Positions 1 through 8,844 of a stretch of 64,000 bases of DNA are shown here, piece by piece. The position numbers were made by a program, and so were the translations under genes. The DNA is from JAGNXB01 sp942490895 (GTDB lineage: Bacteria > Bacteroidota > Bacteroidia > Chitinophagales > Saprospiraceae). Every line of letters begins with the position of its first letter. Positions within the stretch are counted from its first letter, which is position 1. Under the pieces are notes generated by a model that saw nothing but the letters and a program-made list of their open reading frames with translations, was not told the DNA's origin and did not search any database. The DNA is taken from contig CALNZC010000021.1 of the NCBI GenBank assembly GCA_942490895.1, forward strand, positions 40,157 through 104,156. The letters run 5' to 3'.

Positions 1-1
1 T

Positions 2-598
2 ACTGCGAAAGCGTTTGGAATTGCTTCTGGATCTCCCTTTTTAGTCAAACTTATTCTGGTTACGGCCATTGTCGGCCTACTCACCAGTTGGAACGGGTTT
101 TTTCTGGCCGGGTCCAGAGTCCTCTTTGCGTTAGGCAGAGGAAAGATCATCGCGCCCGTCCTTGGGAAATCACATGCAAAACATCAGACACCATACAAGG
201 CCGTTCTATTCAGTGGATTGGTCACCTTTCTGGCTTCATTATTGGGGCCTGGCGCAATGGTCGCTCTGGTCAATGTGGGTTCACTATGTATTGTCATTGC
301 CTTTTTCGGGGTTTCGGCTTCCTTTCTGACGTTGCGAAAAAAGTTTCCGGACTTGCATCGCCCCTATCGCACACCAGGAGGTCGGCTTCTGGGATATGTA
401 GGCATGGTGGGTTCACTATGCATCCTGCTATTGATGGTGATTCCGAATAGTCCGGTCACCTTGGCCTGGCCTTTTGAATGGGTCATCTTTTTGACCTTGT
501 CCATACTTGGCTTTCTCTTCTGGATCTTTAGCCGAAAGAGCCGGGAGAATGTCAGTAAAGAGGAAAGGAATTATTTAATTCTGGATGAATATGTATAG
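2..598 (+). CDS. APC-family amino acid permease, C-terminal part (5' end outside window)
   Basis: The frame is open from base 2 and ends with TAG/TGA-free coding up to the stop at 598, so the start lies upstream of the window. About 198 residues are visible. They contain several hydrophobic membrane segments (around residues 14-35, 70-90 and 95-115, with two more near the end) separated by short polar loops such as RKKFPDLHRPYRTPGG, a loop typical of amino acid/polyamine/organocation transporters between late helices. The product should be an inner-membrane amino acid or amine importer. The substrate cannot be told from this fragment. The tail ending in a charged KSRENVSKEERNY stretch is probably cytoplasmic. 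Family call good, specificity unknown. Confidence 0.8.
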   Translation, partial: TAKAFGIASGSPFLVKLILVTAIVGLLTSWNGFFLAGSRVLFALGRGKIIAPVLGKSHAKHQTPYKAVLFSGLVTFLASLLGPGAMVALVNVGSLCIVIAFFGVSASFLTLRKKFPDLHRPYRTPGGRLLGYVGMVGSLCILLLMVIPNSPVTLAWPFEWVIFLTLSILGFLFWIFSRKSRENVSKEERNYLILDEYV

Positions 599-756
599 GC
601 TGAACTATCCTGTTGATTACATGATCCCAGATCAATTCATAATCTAAAACTACAGCCAATATTTAGTTCATATTTTAACGTCGTTCTACTTTTATCAAAC
701 ATCTTTGACTGACTGAGTTTATAAAAGGTCGTTAATAATTAGGACAATTTATCATG

Positions 757-1238
757 CTCCGCCGCTAAATAGCGACGGAGTGCGCCTCCAGACGCTTCGG
801 TCTGGACAGGTCTCACATTTATCCGCCGTAACAAAGTGAAGGAGGACCACCGTATCCCGACCTCGAGCCCTCGGGGAGGGAGATCGCTTATACGGCGGTT
901 CGACAACCATCATGGCGAAGCTCTTTCCACCAACGCCACAATCCGCTACTTTATGAAAAGGCAACGTATTGGCTAAGCTGTACAGCTTATTACTTTCACT
1001 CTCCAAATCGAATTTTGCAGAAGTCATCGTTTGGTCCTTCGCTACTAGTAGATTGCTATAGCCAGCTTTCTACTTTCACTACTATGACCTCGGCTGACTT
1101 CTCTCCTCAATTACCAGTGCGGCCGGCCCACCCGCTTCGCGCCTGCCAGCCGAAGAGGCTGGGTTCCCTCCCTTGAATGTCCCCCGGACAGTCACTCTTC
1201 GAGATCGGTCGGTCACCCTTCGGGATCGCTCAGTCATA
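757..1238 (-). mobile_element. Decayed group II intron-like remnant, maturase gene absent
   Basis: Read on the minus strand, 1108 to 1081 gives GAGGAGAGAAGTCAGCCGAG and then GTCATAGT, a block I know from just upstream of group II intron maturase genes. At 901-890 (GAACCGCCGTAT) and 855-844 (ATACGGTGGTCC) two arms pair like a domain V stem, with an enlarged tip between them. Further hairpins follow at 788-805 and 757-780. A 91-residue frame (752-1027) spans the junction and contains a VVEPPY phrase like the sequence that follows maturase genes, but there is no reverse transcriptase domain. An imperfect tandem 20-mer lies at 1191-1238. My reading is an internally deleted intron. The boundaries are guesses and a covariance-model search would settle it. 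Confidence 0.35.
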
Positions 1239-1385
1239 CTCCCTAGCTAATCCGGACTCACTTTTGAGCCCAGTTACTCCCTCACTAAGAATAGCTATAT
1301 TCGAGAGGCGTTTGCCATTCGAGGCACACACAACGTATACAATGTTCATTGCGAGCAAAAGCTCGCAACGCCATTTATGCTAACC

Positions 1386-1896
1386 GTTCTCAGCAATAAA
1401 AAGAAAAAATGAACCGAGCAATAATCACAATTCTTCTAATCATTCAAATTCCGCTTTTTACAGCAGCTCAAAATGACAAAACATTTGAAATTCAAGCCGA
1501 CAAGGTTGATTCAAACTCAAATTCAGAAATACAATTATTCTACGGAAAATTCAATTCTTGGATCGGGTCAATTGGAAAAGATTCGGCTAAAATTAAACTG
1601 AATGAAAAATTGATGGTAAATAATTTCATCATCTTTTCTGAAGACGGATTGATAATGAAAGATTTGAGTTTTCATTCGACAGAATCGTGTAAAAATAAAA
1701 TTTTGGAAACTCTACCAAAACATGGAGCCGTTAACGTTCAGAACAATTGGATTTATGTCTCTTTAGAAAGCCACGTGAATAAGCGTGATTTAATCGAAAT
1801 TTTGGATTTTTTAAAAGAACAAAACATAGATTATCAATTTGGAAGGGAAGATGAATTTGTGCCGAAATTGATGAAAAAGTAAATACTGCTGAGAAC
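1386..1896. repeat. Inverted repeat pair framing an AT-rich gene
   Basis: GTTCTCAGCA at 1386-1395 and its exact reverse complement TGCTGAGAAC at 1887-1896 bracket the gene at 1409-1882. A perfect 8-bp hairpin with an AAAA loop (TTGCGAGC/GCTCGCAA) lies just outside at 1349-1368. The arrangement resembles a small inserted cassette, but canonical integron core motifs (RYYYAAC, GTTRRRY) were not found. Confidence 0.4.
1409..1882 (+). CDS. Hypothetical secreted protein, AT-rich
   Basis: The 157-residue product starts with a clear Sec signal peptide (MNRAIITILLIIQIPLFTAA, cleavage probably before QNDK). It continues as a mixed, hydrophilic domain with no motif I recognise. Codon use is strongly A/T-biased (many AAA, AAT and ATT codons), unlike the roughly 50% GC genes on either side. 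It is framed by a 10-bp inverted repeat and sits beside an intron-like remnant. Together this suggests recent horizontal arrival. The C-terminal part (LIEILDFLKEQNIDYQF) could form a helix-strand unit like those of small periplasmic proteins. Function unknown. Confidence 0.65.
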   Translation: MNRAIITILLIIQIPLFTAAQNDKTFEIQADKVDSNSNSEIQLFYGKFNSWIGSIGKDSAKIKLNEKLMVNNFIIFSEDGLIMKDLSFHSTESCKNKILETLPKHGAVNVQNNWIYVSLESHVNKRDLIEILDFLKEQNIDYQFGREDEFVPKLMKK

Positions 1897-1901
1897 AGGC
1901 G

Positions 1902-2012
1902 ATGATCGGGGTATTGGGCTTTATTGCAGGAATCATACTGCTGTTCGGAGATGATTGGATTACGGGAGGTTTTGGTGCCATTTCCAATACATTTGTGGCT
2001 TACCTGTCCTAA
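1902..2012 (+). other. Possible 36-residue membrane remnant
   Basis: A short frame beginning MIGVLGFIAGIILLFGDDW encodes one hydrophobic helix and then a short polar end. It lies directly after the AT-rich gene but has the base composition of the chromosome. It could be the C-terminal scar of a membrane protein gene cut by the insertion, or chance. Confidence 0.2.
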
Positions 2013-2535
2013 AGTCGATCTCAGCATTCGAAAGAGTGAGACTAAAGATCACTTCTGGGCAGTAATAAACACCCATATTTCATAGTAGACAGTTCACATC
2101 TCCCGGCCCGGATATACACTCCGGGATCTCCGTCGGTCCTGTTCGCCCATACCGGTGAAAAACAATAGCCTGAACTTCACAACGACCTGTCAGTCTTCGA
2201 CTCCAACCGTCCCTGGAATTAAAAGGACCTTCCCCCGGTAAATACTTCTTACCTGCTTTACGATACTCCTTCAGATCAAATAACAGATTGAATGTATATC
2301 AGTTATCCAGCCAGGACACTCCGAATCAGATTTTTTCCGAGCCCCAACCATTCTATAAATGCCGCTTACTTTTTCCAAATGAACACAGAATATGTATTTT
2401 AGAGCGTCTAAAACCACTGAAGGCAAACCTCAAGGCGTATCGTGATGAATCCTCTACAGGGCTAATAACCTATATCTATCGTCGCAATCCCTATACGATA
2501 TCAAGAACAAATTCTACTATTTATATAAGAGTCAT
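2013..2535. other. Spacer without a convincing gene
   Basis: No frame here has credible coding character. An 86-residue frame at 2288-2548 has no homology I can recall, has an odd composition and runs into the next gene's start. A regulatory region for the DUF1800 gene is expected, but I see no clear promoter motif. Confidence 0.4.
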
Positions 2536-4161
2536 ATGCCGTACTTAGATCAATATTCTGATAACTGGACCTCCTTGCAAGCGCGTCACCTCATGAAGAG
2601 GACCACATTTGGACCAACTATTGAAATGGTCAATACTGCTACCAATCTGGGACTAGATAACACAATAGAGGAGCTATTCGCCAGTCATCCCATGCCGGAT
2701 CCACCCCTCAAGTCCATTCCCGATGGCACGGGTAACAATCAACTGAATGATCCCGGTGCGGTTTACGGAGAAACCTGGGTAAATGCTGCTCCCTTCCCCA
2801 ATGTCAATCCTCCCATGTATCGCAATCGAATTCTTCGCTCCAGGAGCAAATCGCTGTACTCATGGACTTTCCTGCAAATGCATTATTCCGGGATTTCAAT
2901 CCGCGAAAAGCTGACCCTGTTCTGGCACAATCATTTTGTGGTGGGTGATGCCACCATTGCACATCGGGAATACCTATACTATTCATTACTGAGGAACCAT
3001 GCTTTAGGAAATGTCAAAGAGCTAACGAAGCAGATCACTATAGATACAAGTATGTTGTTTTATCTGAGTGGCGCAGAGAACACAAACGCTGCTCCTAATG
3101 AAAACTATTCAAGAGAACTGCTGGAGTTGTTTACCATTGGAAAAGGACCTCTAGTCGCACCTGGTGATTATTCGCATTACAAGGAGGACGATGTCATCCA
3201 AATGGCCAAGGTATTAACTGGATGGCGTGTAGCACCCATCAACAATCCAAGTACCCTGACTGCACAATTTGATCCTGGAAAACACTCCCAGGGTGACAAG
3301 AAATTGTCTCATCGTTTCAACAACGCCATCATTTCTGAGAATGGCGATCAAGAGTATACGGATCTGATCGACACCATTTTTGAGCAAGAAGAATGCTCCC
3401 GTTTCATTGTGCGGAAACTGTATCGGTGGTTTGTGAACACGGATATTACCAGCGATATAGAGGATAATATAATTGAACCGCTCGCTGCCATCATTAGAAA
3501 TAATGACTTCGAAATTTCAACCGCCCTAAAAGTACTCTTAAAATCAGAACACTTTTTCGAATCTACTGCATGCATGATCAAGAGTCCTGTCGACCTGATC
3601 ATGTCCGCCAGTCGCGGGCTTGGCATACAACCACCCCAGGGAGATATTGAAGATGAATATAACCATTGTTATCATTTCTACATCATGAGTGCTGATCTTG
3701 AACAGGCCCTCTATTATCATCCCGATGTTGCAGGATGGAAGGCCTACTACCAAGAACCACTATTTGGAAAACTCTGGATCAACAATCTGATGCTCCCTAA
3801 ACGACATGAGTTCTGTCGATTAATGATAGAAGGTGGTCAATTCAGCTACAATGATGTCAATTATACCATTTCCTCCCTGGTGAATGTGCTCAAGATTGTC
3901 ACCAATATTCCGGATGCAGGAAACCCCAATACACTGATCACCAAACTGGCTGAAATCATGTTCAACTATCCCATTGCTGCCAACCAACTGGACAGTCTAA
4001 AGGATATTCTCATCCCGGGATTACCCGATTTTGAATGGTCTGTAGAATATGCAGATTACCTTTCTGACCCTACTGATCAATTACTTGCAGAATCTATTGA
4101 AAACAAACTCAGAAATCTCTTTTCTGTAATGGTCAGAATGTCCGAATTCCAAATCATGTAA
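2536..4161 (+). CDS. DUF1800 family protein (first copy)
   Basis: The 541-residue product matches the DUF1800 family. Family landmarks in order are an RHLMKRTTFGPT block near residue 20, LTLFWHNHFVV around residue 125, ENYSRELLELFTIG around 190, VIQMAKVLTGWR around 225 and DVAGWKAYYQEP around 395. The start is the first ATG after an in-frame stop at 2446. Relative to the second copy (28437-30110) the N terminus is about 35 residues shorter. It lies 2 bp ahead of the DUF1501 gene, so the two are surely co-transcribed. DUF1800 proteins are typically found beside DUF1501 partners in Bacteroidota and Planctomycetes and have no proven activity. No signal peptide is visible, so its location is uncertain. 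Confidence 0.9.
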   Translation: MPYLDQYSDNWTSLQARHLMKRTTFGPTIEMVNTATNLGLDNTIEELFASHPMPDPPLKSIPDGTGNNQLNDPGAVYGETWVNAAPFPNVNPPMYRNRILRSRSKSLYSWTFLQMHYSGISIREKLTLFWHNHFVVGDATIAHREYLYYSLLRNHALGNVKELTKQITIDTSMLFYLSGAENTNAAPNENYSRELLELFTIGKGPLVAPGDYSHYKEDDVIQMAKVLTGWRVAPINNPSTLTAQFDPGKHSQGDKKLSHRFNNAIISENGDQEYTDLIDTIFEQEECSRFIVRKLYRWFVNTDITSDIEDNIIEPLAAIIRNNDFEISTALKVLLKSEHFFESTACMIKSPVDLIMSASRGLGIQPPQGDIEDEYNHCYHFYIMSADLEQALYYHPDVAGWKAYYQEPLFGKLWINNLMLPKRHEFCRLMIEGGQFSYNDVNYTISSLVNVLKIVTNIPDAGNPNTLITKLAEIMFNYPIAANQLDSLKDILIPGLPDFEWSVEYADYLSDPTDQLLAESIENKLRNLFSVMVRMSEFQIM

Positions 4162-4163
4162 TC

Positions 4164-5744
4164 ATGAAGATATCTACAATAAACAGAAGGGACTTTATCA
4201 AAACCTCTGCTCTTGCCTCTATTCCATTAGCATTAAGCGGCTTTCCCTTATTCTCGACAAGCAGGTCTCATTCTTCATTATTCGATGAAAAGAATGATAA
4301 AATCCTTGTATTGATCCAGTTGCAAGGAGGAAATGACGGACTGGCAACAATCTATCATTCTGGACAGTATGCCAACTTGCAAGCCGTCCGCAATAATATT
4401 ATCGTACCAGAATACCTCATCTTGAATTTTCACAATGAATACGGATTCCACCCGGCAATGCAGGGCATGAAAAATGTTTGGGAAATGGAATCTCTGGGCA
4501 TCGTCCAGAATGTCGGGTACCCCAATCAGAATCGATCCCATTTTCGATCCACTGATATTTGGAACTCCGCATCCAATGCGGATGAGTTTGATAGCACAGG
4601 ATGGATCGGCAGATTTTATGATCTGAACTACGCTAATTACCCAACAGGTTATCCAAACTCAGAATGCCCGCACCCATTTGCCTTAACTATGGGCAAGATC
4701 GTATCTGAAACCTGTCAAGGAATCAATGCCAATTACAGCTTGTCCCTGTTGGACCCGTTTAATCCGGGAACAGCCCTTGTCAGTGCAGAAGGCAATATCC
4801 CGGACAACTGCTTTGGAGATGCCCTTACCTTTGTAAATGAGACCGTGTCACAGACCAATGCCTTCTCCTCGGTCATTACTGATGCCGCCAATGCAGGCAA
4901 CAACCTTTCTTCCAAATGGAATACCCTTGAAACCCAACTTGCACATAAACTGAAAAATGTTGCCCGTTTAATCTCCGGAGGGCTGCAAACCAAAATCTAT
5001 ATTGTCCAATTGGGTGGTTTTGATACTCATGACAACCAGGTGGTCGACGGCGATACAGGTATGGGTCGACACCATGATTTATTAAAAGAGCTGTCGGATG
5101 CCGTTTGTGCATTTCAGGATGATCTCCAATTACTCAACATCAGTGACAGGGTGGTTGGTATGACATATTCAGAATTTGGGAGAAGAATTCGTTCCAATGG
5201 CGCTTTGGGAACTGATCACGGAACTGCAGCACCTCTTCTGTTATTTGGTTCTTGTATAGACAACAAGATATTAGGTGATCACCCGGATATTGATACACAA
5301 GTGGGGATTGATGAGGGTGTACCCATGCAATATGACTTCAGGGACATTTATGGGACTCTCCTCCTACAATGGCTGGGGCTAAAACAAGAAGAAGTCATGA
5401 ATGTGATTTATCCGGAATTTCAAGTTTTACCCTTGTTAAAACCGCAATGCATTGAGACCACTTCACAAAAGAATCCACTTTTAGATCAGGCGTTAGACAT
5501 TCGACTATATCCAAATCCTGCCAGCCATTTTCTAGACGTGGATATTTTCACCCATCCAGGCTTGACCAGAGTCAGAATCCATGATACAATAGGAAGCGTT
5601 CTTCAATCAAAGGATGTCCATAGTCAAATGACGCAATCCCAAATTATACGCTTGGATATTTCTTCACTTCCTTCAGGATCTTACTTTATACATGTTGAAA
5701 ACAGTTTGGTTAACAAAGTCAAGAAATTCATCAAAGCGAACTAA
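4164..5744 (+). CDS. DUF1501 family protein with Tat signal and T9SS sorting tail (first copy)
   Basis: The 526-residue product opens with a twin-arginine motif (RRDFIK at residues 8-13) followed by a hydrophobic stretch, so Tat export is likely. The DUF1501 core follows: LIQLQGGNDGL near residue 51, GYPNQNRSHFRSTDIW near 117, GGFDTHDNQV near 285, and GMTYSEFGRRIRSNGALGTDHGTAAP near 330, given here only as landmarks. DUF1501 belongs to the alkaline phosphatase/sulfatase-like superfamily. The last 80 residues (LYPNPASHFLDV to VKKFIKAN) are a T9SS type A sorting domain, predicting outer-membrane passage and surface anchoring or release. It forms a two-gene unit with the DUF1800 gene just upstream. 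A Tat signal with a T9SS tail is an unusual combination. Confidence 0.9.
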   Translation: MKISTINRRDFIKTSALASIPLALSGFPLFSTSRSHSSLFDEKNDKILVLIQLQGGNDGLATIYHSGQYANLQAVRNNIIVPEYLILNFHNEYGFHPAMQGMKNVWEMESLGIVQNVGYPNQNRSHFRSTDIWNSASNADEFDSTGWIGRFYDLNYANYPTGYPNSECPHPFALTMGKIVSETCQGINANYSLSLLDPFNPGTALVSAEGNIPDNCFGDALTFVNETVSQTNAFSSVITDAANAGNNLSSKWNTLETQLAHKLKNVARLISGGLQTKIYIVQLGGFDTHDNQVVDGDTGMGRHHDLLKELSDAVCAFQDDLQLLNISDRVVGMTYSEFGRRIRSNGALGTDHGTAAPLLLFGSCIDNKILGDHPDIDTQVGIDEGVPMQYDFRDIYGTLLLQWLGLKQEEVMNVIYPEFQVLPLLKPQCIETTSQKNPLLDQALDIRLYPNPASHFLDVDIFTHPGLTRVRIHDTIGSVLQSKDVHSQMTQSQIIRLDISSLPSGSYFIHVENSLVNKVKKFIKAN

Positions 5745-5872
5745 GGGCGCATGGCATGGAGGTTGCACCTCAGGATCAGGCTAACATGGTCATATTAGCT
5801 TAAATTTCCTGGGAACTCTATTCTGGACTTTTATTATCCATTTTTGACACCGCATAGACTAGATTGCTTATA

Positions 5873-6622
5873 ATGACCCCAAACGAAATTCTGCAGTGCT
5901 CCTCACATCGCCCCTGGATTCTACCCACAACTCCGTGGAACTATTACCAGGAATGGAACAATGTCGTTTTCCTGCATTGGCAGGTCGACTTGAACGAACT
6001 GAGAACCTTTGTTCCTACTGAGCTGGAGATTGATTTATTTGACGGATCAGCCTGGGTCTCTCTGGTCGCGTTTACTATGGAAAACGTTAGCCCCAGATAC
6101 CTTCCCGATTTTGCACCCATTTCCACTTTTGATGAAATCAATATCCGAACATATGTCAAGCATCAGGACAGACCGGGCGTCTACTTCTTGAGTATTGAGG
6201 GTGGAAACAGATTGTCCTGTTTGATTGCAAAAACATTGTCCGGGCTCCCCTATCGTTATTCCAACATGAGACGAGAAGAATCTCATTTCCAGTCCTGGAA
6301 TAAACAGTATTCCGACTCATTTGAACTGAACTATAGAATTGGGCAGGACCTTCACAACAAAACAGAATTGGATCAATGGCTTACAGAGAAGTATGCATTA
6401 TTTCAAGATGACCATCCATCTATTTCTTCCTTTGACATTCATCACATGGAGTGGCCGATCCAATCCTGCGACCTTCAGGAGTTGACAATACAGTATCCTC
6501 GATTTACCAATCTCATAGGACACAAACCCGATCTTTGCCACTATTCCAAGGGCGTTCAGGTCCTCGCCTGGAATCCAACGAACGCGAGTTTCTCTTCATC
6601 AAATGTTCAAGCTGTCGACTGA
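5873..6622 (+). CDS. DUF2071 family protein (YqjF-like)
   Basis: The 249-residue product resembles DUF2071/YqjF proteins, which share the acetoacetate decarboxylase-like fold. Landmarks are NNVVFLHWQVDLNEL near residue 24, then VPTELEIDLFDGSAWVSLV and the NIRTYVKHQDRPGVYFLSIE block (quoted in parts). The ATG at 5873 is preferred over a TTG nine bases upstream. No signal peptide is present, so the protein should be cytoplasmic. The family has no established reaction. It stands alone, with the DUF1501 gene 128 bp before it and the propeller gene 29 bp after it. Confidence 0.85.
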   Translation: MTPNEILQCSSHRPWILPTTPWNYYQEWNNVVFLHWQVDLNELRTFVPTELEIDLFDGSAWVSLVAFTMENVSPRYLPDFAPISTFDEINIRTYVKHQDRPGVYFLSIEGGNRLSCLIAKTLSGLPYRYSNMRREESHFQSWNKQYSDSFELNYRIGQDLHNKTELDQWLTEKYALFQDDHPSISSFDIHHMEWPIQSCDLQELTIQYPRFTNLIGHKPDLCHYSKGVQVLAWNPTNASFSSSNVQAVD

Positions 6623-6651
6623 CAACTCTGACGGCATTGTCACCTACCTCA

Positions 6652-7746
6652 ATGAGCACAAATCAGAATCTCCATCTCTCCAGGCATATCAATATCATTC
6701 AGGTCATTTTTCTGTTTATAATAACGCTGTCTGCTTGCCATGCACCTGACCAGGAGCGTCTGCGGGAAATCGGAATAACGCCATCACAGATCAATTCCGG
6801 GCCAAAAGAATCAACAGACCCCCTCTTCTTTATAGAAGGACAACTCTGCCAGCACCTGCGCAAGATCTACCAGGATCATCGTGGTCATCTGTGGTTCGGA
6901 ACCAATGTCTACGACCTCATGCGTTATGATGGCGACACCCTGGTTGTATTCTCCGAAAGAGACGGCGTCGGTGCCGGACGCATCACGAGCATCACGGAAG
7001 ACCGGGATGGACAGGTCTGGTTCGGATCCTATCAAGGACTCACCCGATTTGATGGCCAGTCCTTTTCACGATTTCCCGCAGAGGAGGGCACAGCTCCTCT
7101 GGACGTCTGGAGCGTGCTCATCGACAGAAAGCAAAACTTCTGGATCGGCACCATCGATGGTGTCCTCCGATTCGATGGACAGGACTTCACACCCTTTCCC
7201 CTACCCAAAGCACAGGTGGAGGATACCACGTCCATCCTGTCTTATGATCGGGTGACCAGCATCCTGGAAGACCGGAACGGCACTCTATGGTTCGGGACAG
7301 ATGGATTTGGAATTTGTCAATTTGACGGTCGATCCTTTTCTCATCTGACCATGCAAAACGGACTGTGTGACAATAATATCACCAGCCTGCTGGAGGATCA
7401 ACAGGGGAATATCTGGATCGGTACCATGTTTGGTGGTATCAGCCGATATAATGGCCAAACATTCACCCATTTCACCCGGGAGGGCCAGGTCAAAGGCGAA
7501 GAAGTGTACAGCATCTATGAAGACGCCAAGGGGAATATCTGGTTTCCGGCAGAAGGCCATGGGGTATATCGTTATGACGGAACATCCTTTACAAACTTTC
7601 ACACCCAAAATGGACTGGTGACCGATGGCATCCAGTGTATTTATGAAGACCGGGAAGGCCGTTTATGGCTGGGTGGCTGGGGTGGCCTGTTTCGCTATGA
7701 TGGACAGTCTTTTTTCAGCGTAACCAAAGAAGGTCCCTGGAAATAA
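6652..7746 (+). CDS. Lipoprotein with seven two-component-regulator propeller repeats
   Basis: The longest frame starts upstream inside the previous gene, but the ATG at 6652 gives a signal peptide ending in a lipobox (ITLSAC, Cys around residue 28), so that start is preferred. The 364-residue product then has seven repeats of about 45 residues with the pattern I-EDR-G-WFGT---G--RFDGQSF (for example ITEDRDGQVWFGS, LLEDQQGNIWIGT, IYEDREGRLWLGG). This count fits one closed seven-bladed beta-propeller. Such repeats normally form the periplasmic sensor of hybrid histidine kinases. Here no kinase, Y_Y_Y or response domain follows, so the protein is a free-standing envelope ligand-binding or interaction module. 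Confidence 0.85.
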   Translation: MSTNQNLHLSRHINIIQVIFLFIITLSACHAPDQERLREIGITPSQINSGPKESTDPLFFIEGQLCQHLRKIYQDHRGHLWFGTNVYDLMRYDGDTLVVFSERDGVGAGRITSITEDRDGQVWFGSYQGLTRFDGQSFSRFPAEEGTAPLDVWSVLIDRKQNFWIGTIDGVLRFDGQDFTPFPLPKAQVEDTTSILSYDRVTSILEDRNGTLWFGTDGFGICQFDGRSFSHLTMQNGLCDNNITSLLEDQQGNIWIGTMFGGISRYNGQTFTHFTREGQVKGEEVYSIYEDAKGNIWFPAEGHGVYRYDGTSFTNFHTQNGLVTDGIQCIYEDREGRLWLGGWGGLFRYDGQSFFSVTKEGPWK

Positions 7747-7856
7747 GCCAACATTCAGTCGGATCCCTCCTCAGCACTGCATGGGCGCCTCTCCCCTGGA
7801 AGAACTAACTTCGGGGTTTCACCACCACTCCCGGTTCAACTCTCCCTGCCATTTCA

Positions 7857-8729
7857 TTGATCGAATCTCATATCGCCCCGCAGCTCCCCGCCCCCATGCG
7901 CCTCCAGGAATATGGTGTCGGTCTGTTTCAGGCAGCTTTGACCAAATCAGCATTGAAGAAGGCGCTGAAGAAACACTGTATCACCGTCGACGACCAGATC
8001 GCCACTTCGGCAACCTGGATCCGGGGCGGCGAATACATCCAATTTTCCCCTACAGACGATGATCGCCCCGGCAAGCAACTCCTCTTCCCCCTCGATGTCC
8101 TCTTTGAAGATGACCATCTGGCGGCCATCCACAAACCCGCTGGCATACTGGTGAGTGGCAACAACTTCAAGACCATCACCCATGCGTTGCCCCAGAATGT
8201 CTTACGCAGTCCGCTGTCTGATGCGACCACACCCCAGCCTGTTCATCGACTGGACTATCCCACCACGGGCGTTCTATTAGTCGGAAAAACCAGCAGCAGT
8301 ATTCGCGCCCTCAACCAGTTGTTCAAGGAAAAAGCCATCATCAAGACCTATTATGCTGTGACCATCGGTGCCATGCCCGAACAAGGACAGATCACCACCC
8401 CGGTGGAGGAGAAGCCGGCCCACACGAACTATACCGTGATCGCATCCGTGCCATCACGGCGATTTGGCCACCTCAACCTGGTTCGGCTGGCCCCGCAAAC
8501 CGGACGCCGGCATCAATTGCGCAAGCATCTGTCCGGGATGGGAAATCCAATCCTGGGCGACCAGGACTATGGAATTAAAGAGCTCATCCTGAAAGGCAAG
8601 GGCTTGTATCTGCATGCCTTTTCCCTATCCTTTACACACCCCTTCACCGGCGAGGACATCCTCCTGAAGGCAGCACTACCTCAGCGGTTTGAAAAGCTAT
8701 TCGAATCGATCAACGTTGGGGATCTTTGA
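7857..8729 (+). CDS. RluA-family RNA pseudouridine synthase
   Basis: The 290-residue enzyme should isomerise specific uridines in rRNA or tRNA to pseudouridine in the cytoplasm. The catalytic loop is HRLDYPTTGVLLVGK (about residues 125-139) with the active-site aspartate. LVRLAPQTGRRHQLRKHL (about residues 204-221) is the conserved second RluA motif, followed by NPILGDQDYG. The N-terminal 60 residues look like a reduced S4-type RNA-binding region. Start: TTG at 7857 keeps the conserved MIESHI..P.LP.PMRLQEYG beginning. An ATG at 7896 is the alternative. The target nucleotide is not predictable from this sequence. Confidence 0.88.
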   Translation: MIESHIAPQLPAPMRLQEYGVGLFQAALTKSALKKALKKHCITVDDQIATSATWIRGGEYIQFSPTDDDRPGKQLLFPLDVLFEDDHLAAIHKPAGILVSGNNFKTITHALPQNVLRSPLSDATTPQPVHRLDYPTTGVLLVGKTSSSIRALNQLFKEKAIIKTYYAVTIGAMPEQGQITTPVEEKPAHTNYTVIASVPSRRFGHLNLVRLAPQTGRRHQLRKHLSGMGNPILGDQDYGIKELILKGKGLYLHAFSLSFTHPFTGEDILLKAALPQRFEKLFESINVGDL

Positions 8730-8844
8730 AACGCTAAACCTTCCCCCAATCCCACATATCTTGTGGGTGCAAAAACAAGATTAACCCACAGGTATTCTGC
8801 AGAGTACCTTATACAGCCAGCCTTCACATATACACACTGTACCT

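Noticed and set aside
752..1027. A 91-residue minus-strand frame
   Set aside because: It spans the domain V-like structure and has no domain of its own; better explained as non-coding remnant of an intron.
1340..1400. Integron attC-like site beside the AT-rich gene
   Set aside because: A hairpin and inverted repeats are present, but neither RYYYAAC nor GTTRRRY core sites could be fitted on either strand.
2288..2548. An 86-residue plus-strand frame
   Set aside because: Unnatural composition, no recognisable motif, and it overlaps the start of the DUF1800 gene.
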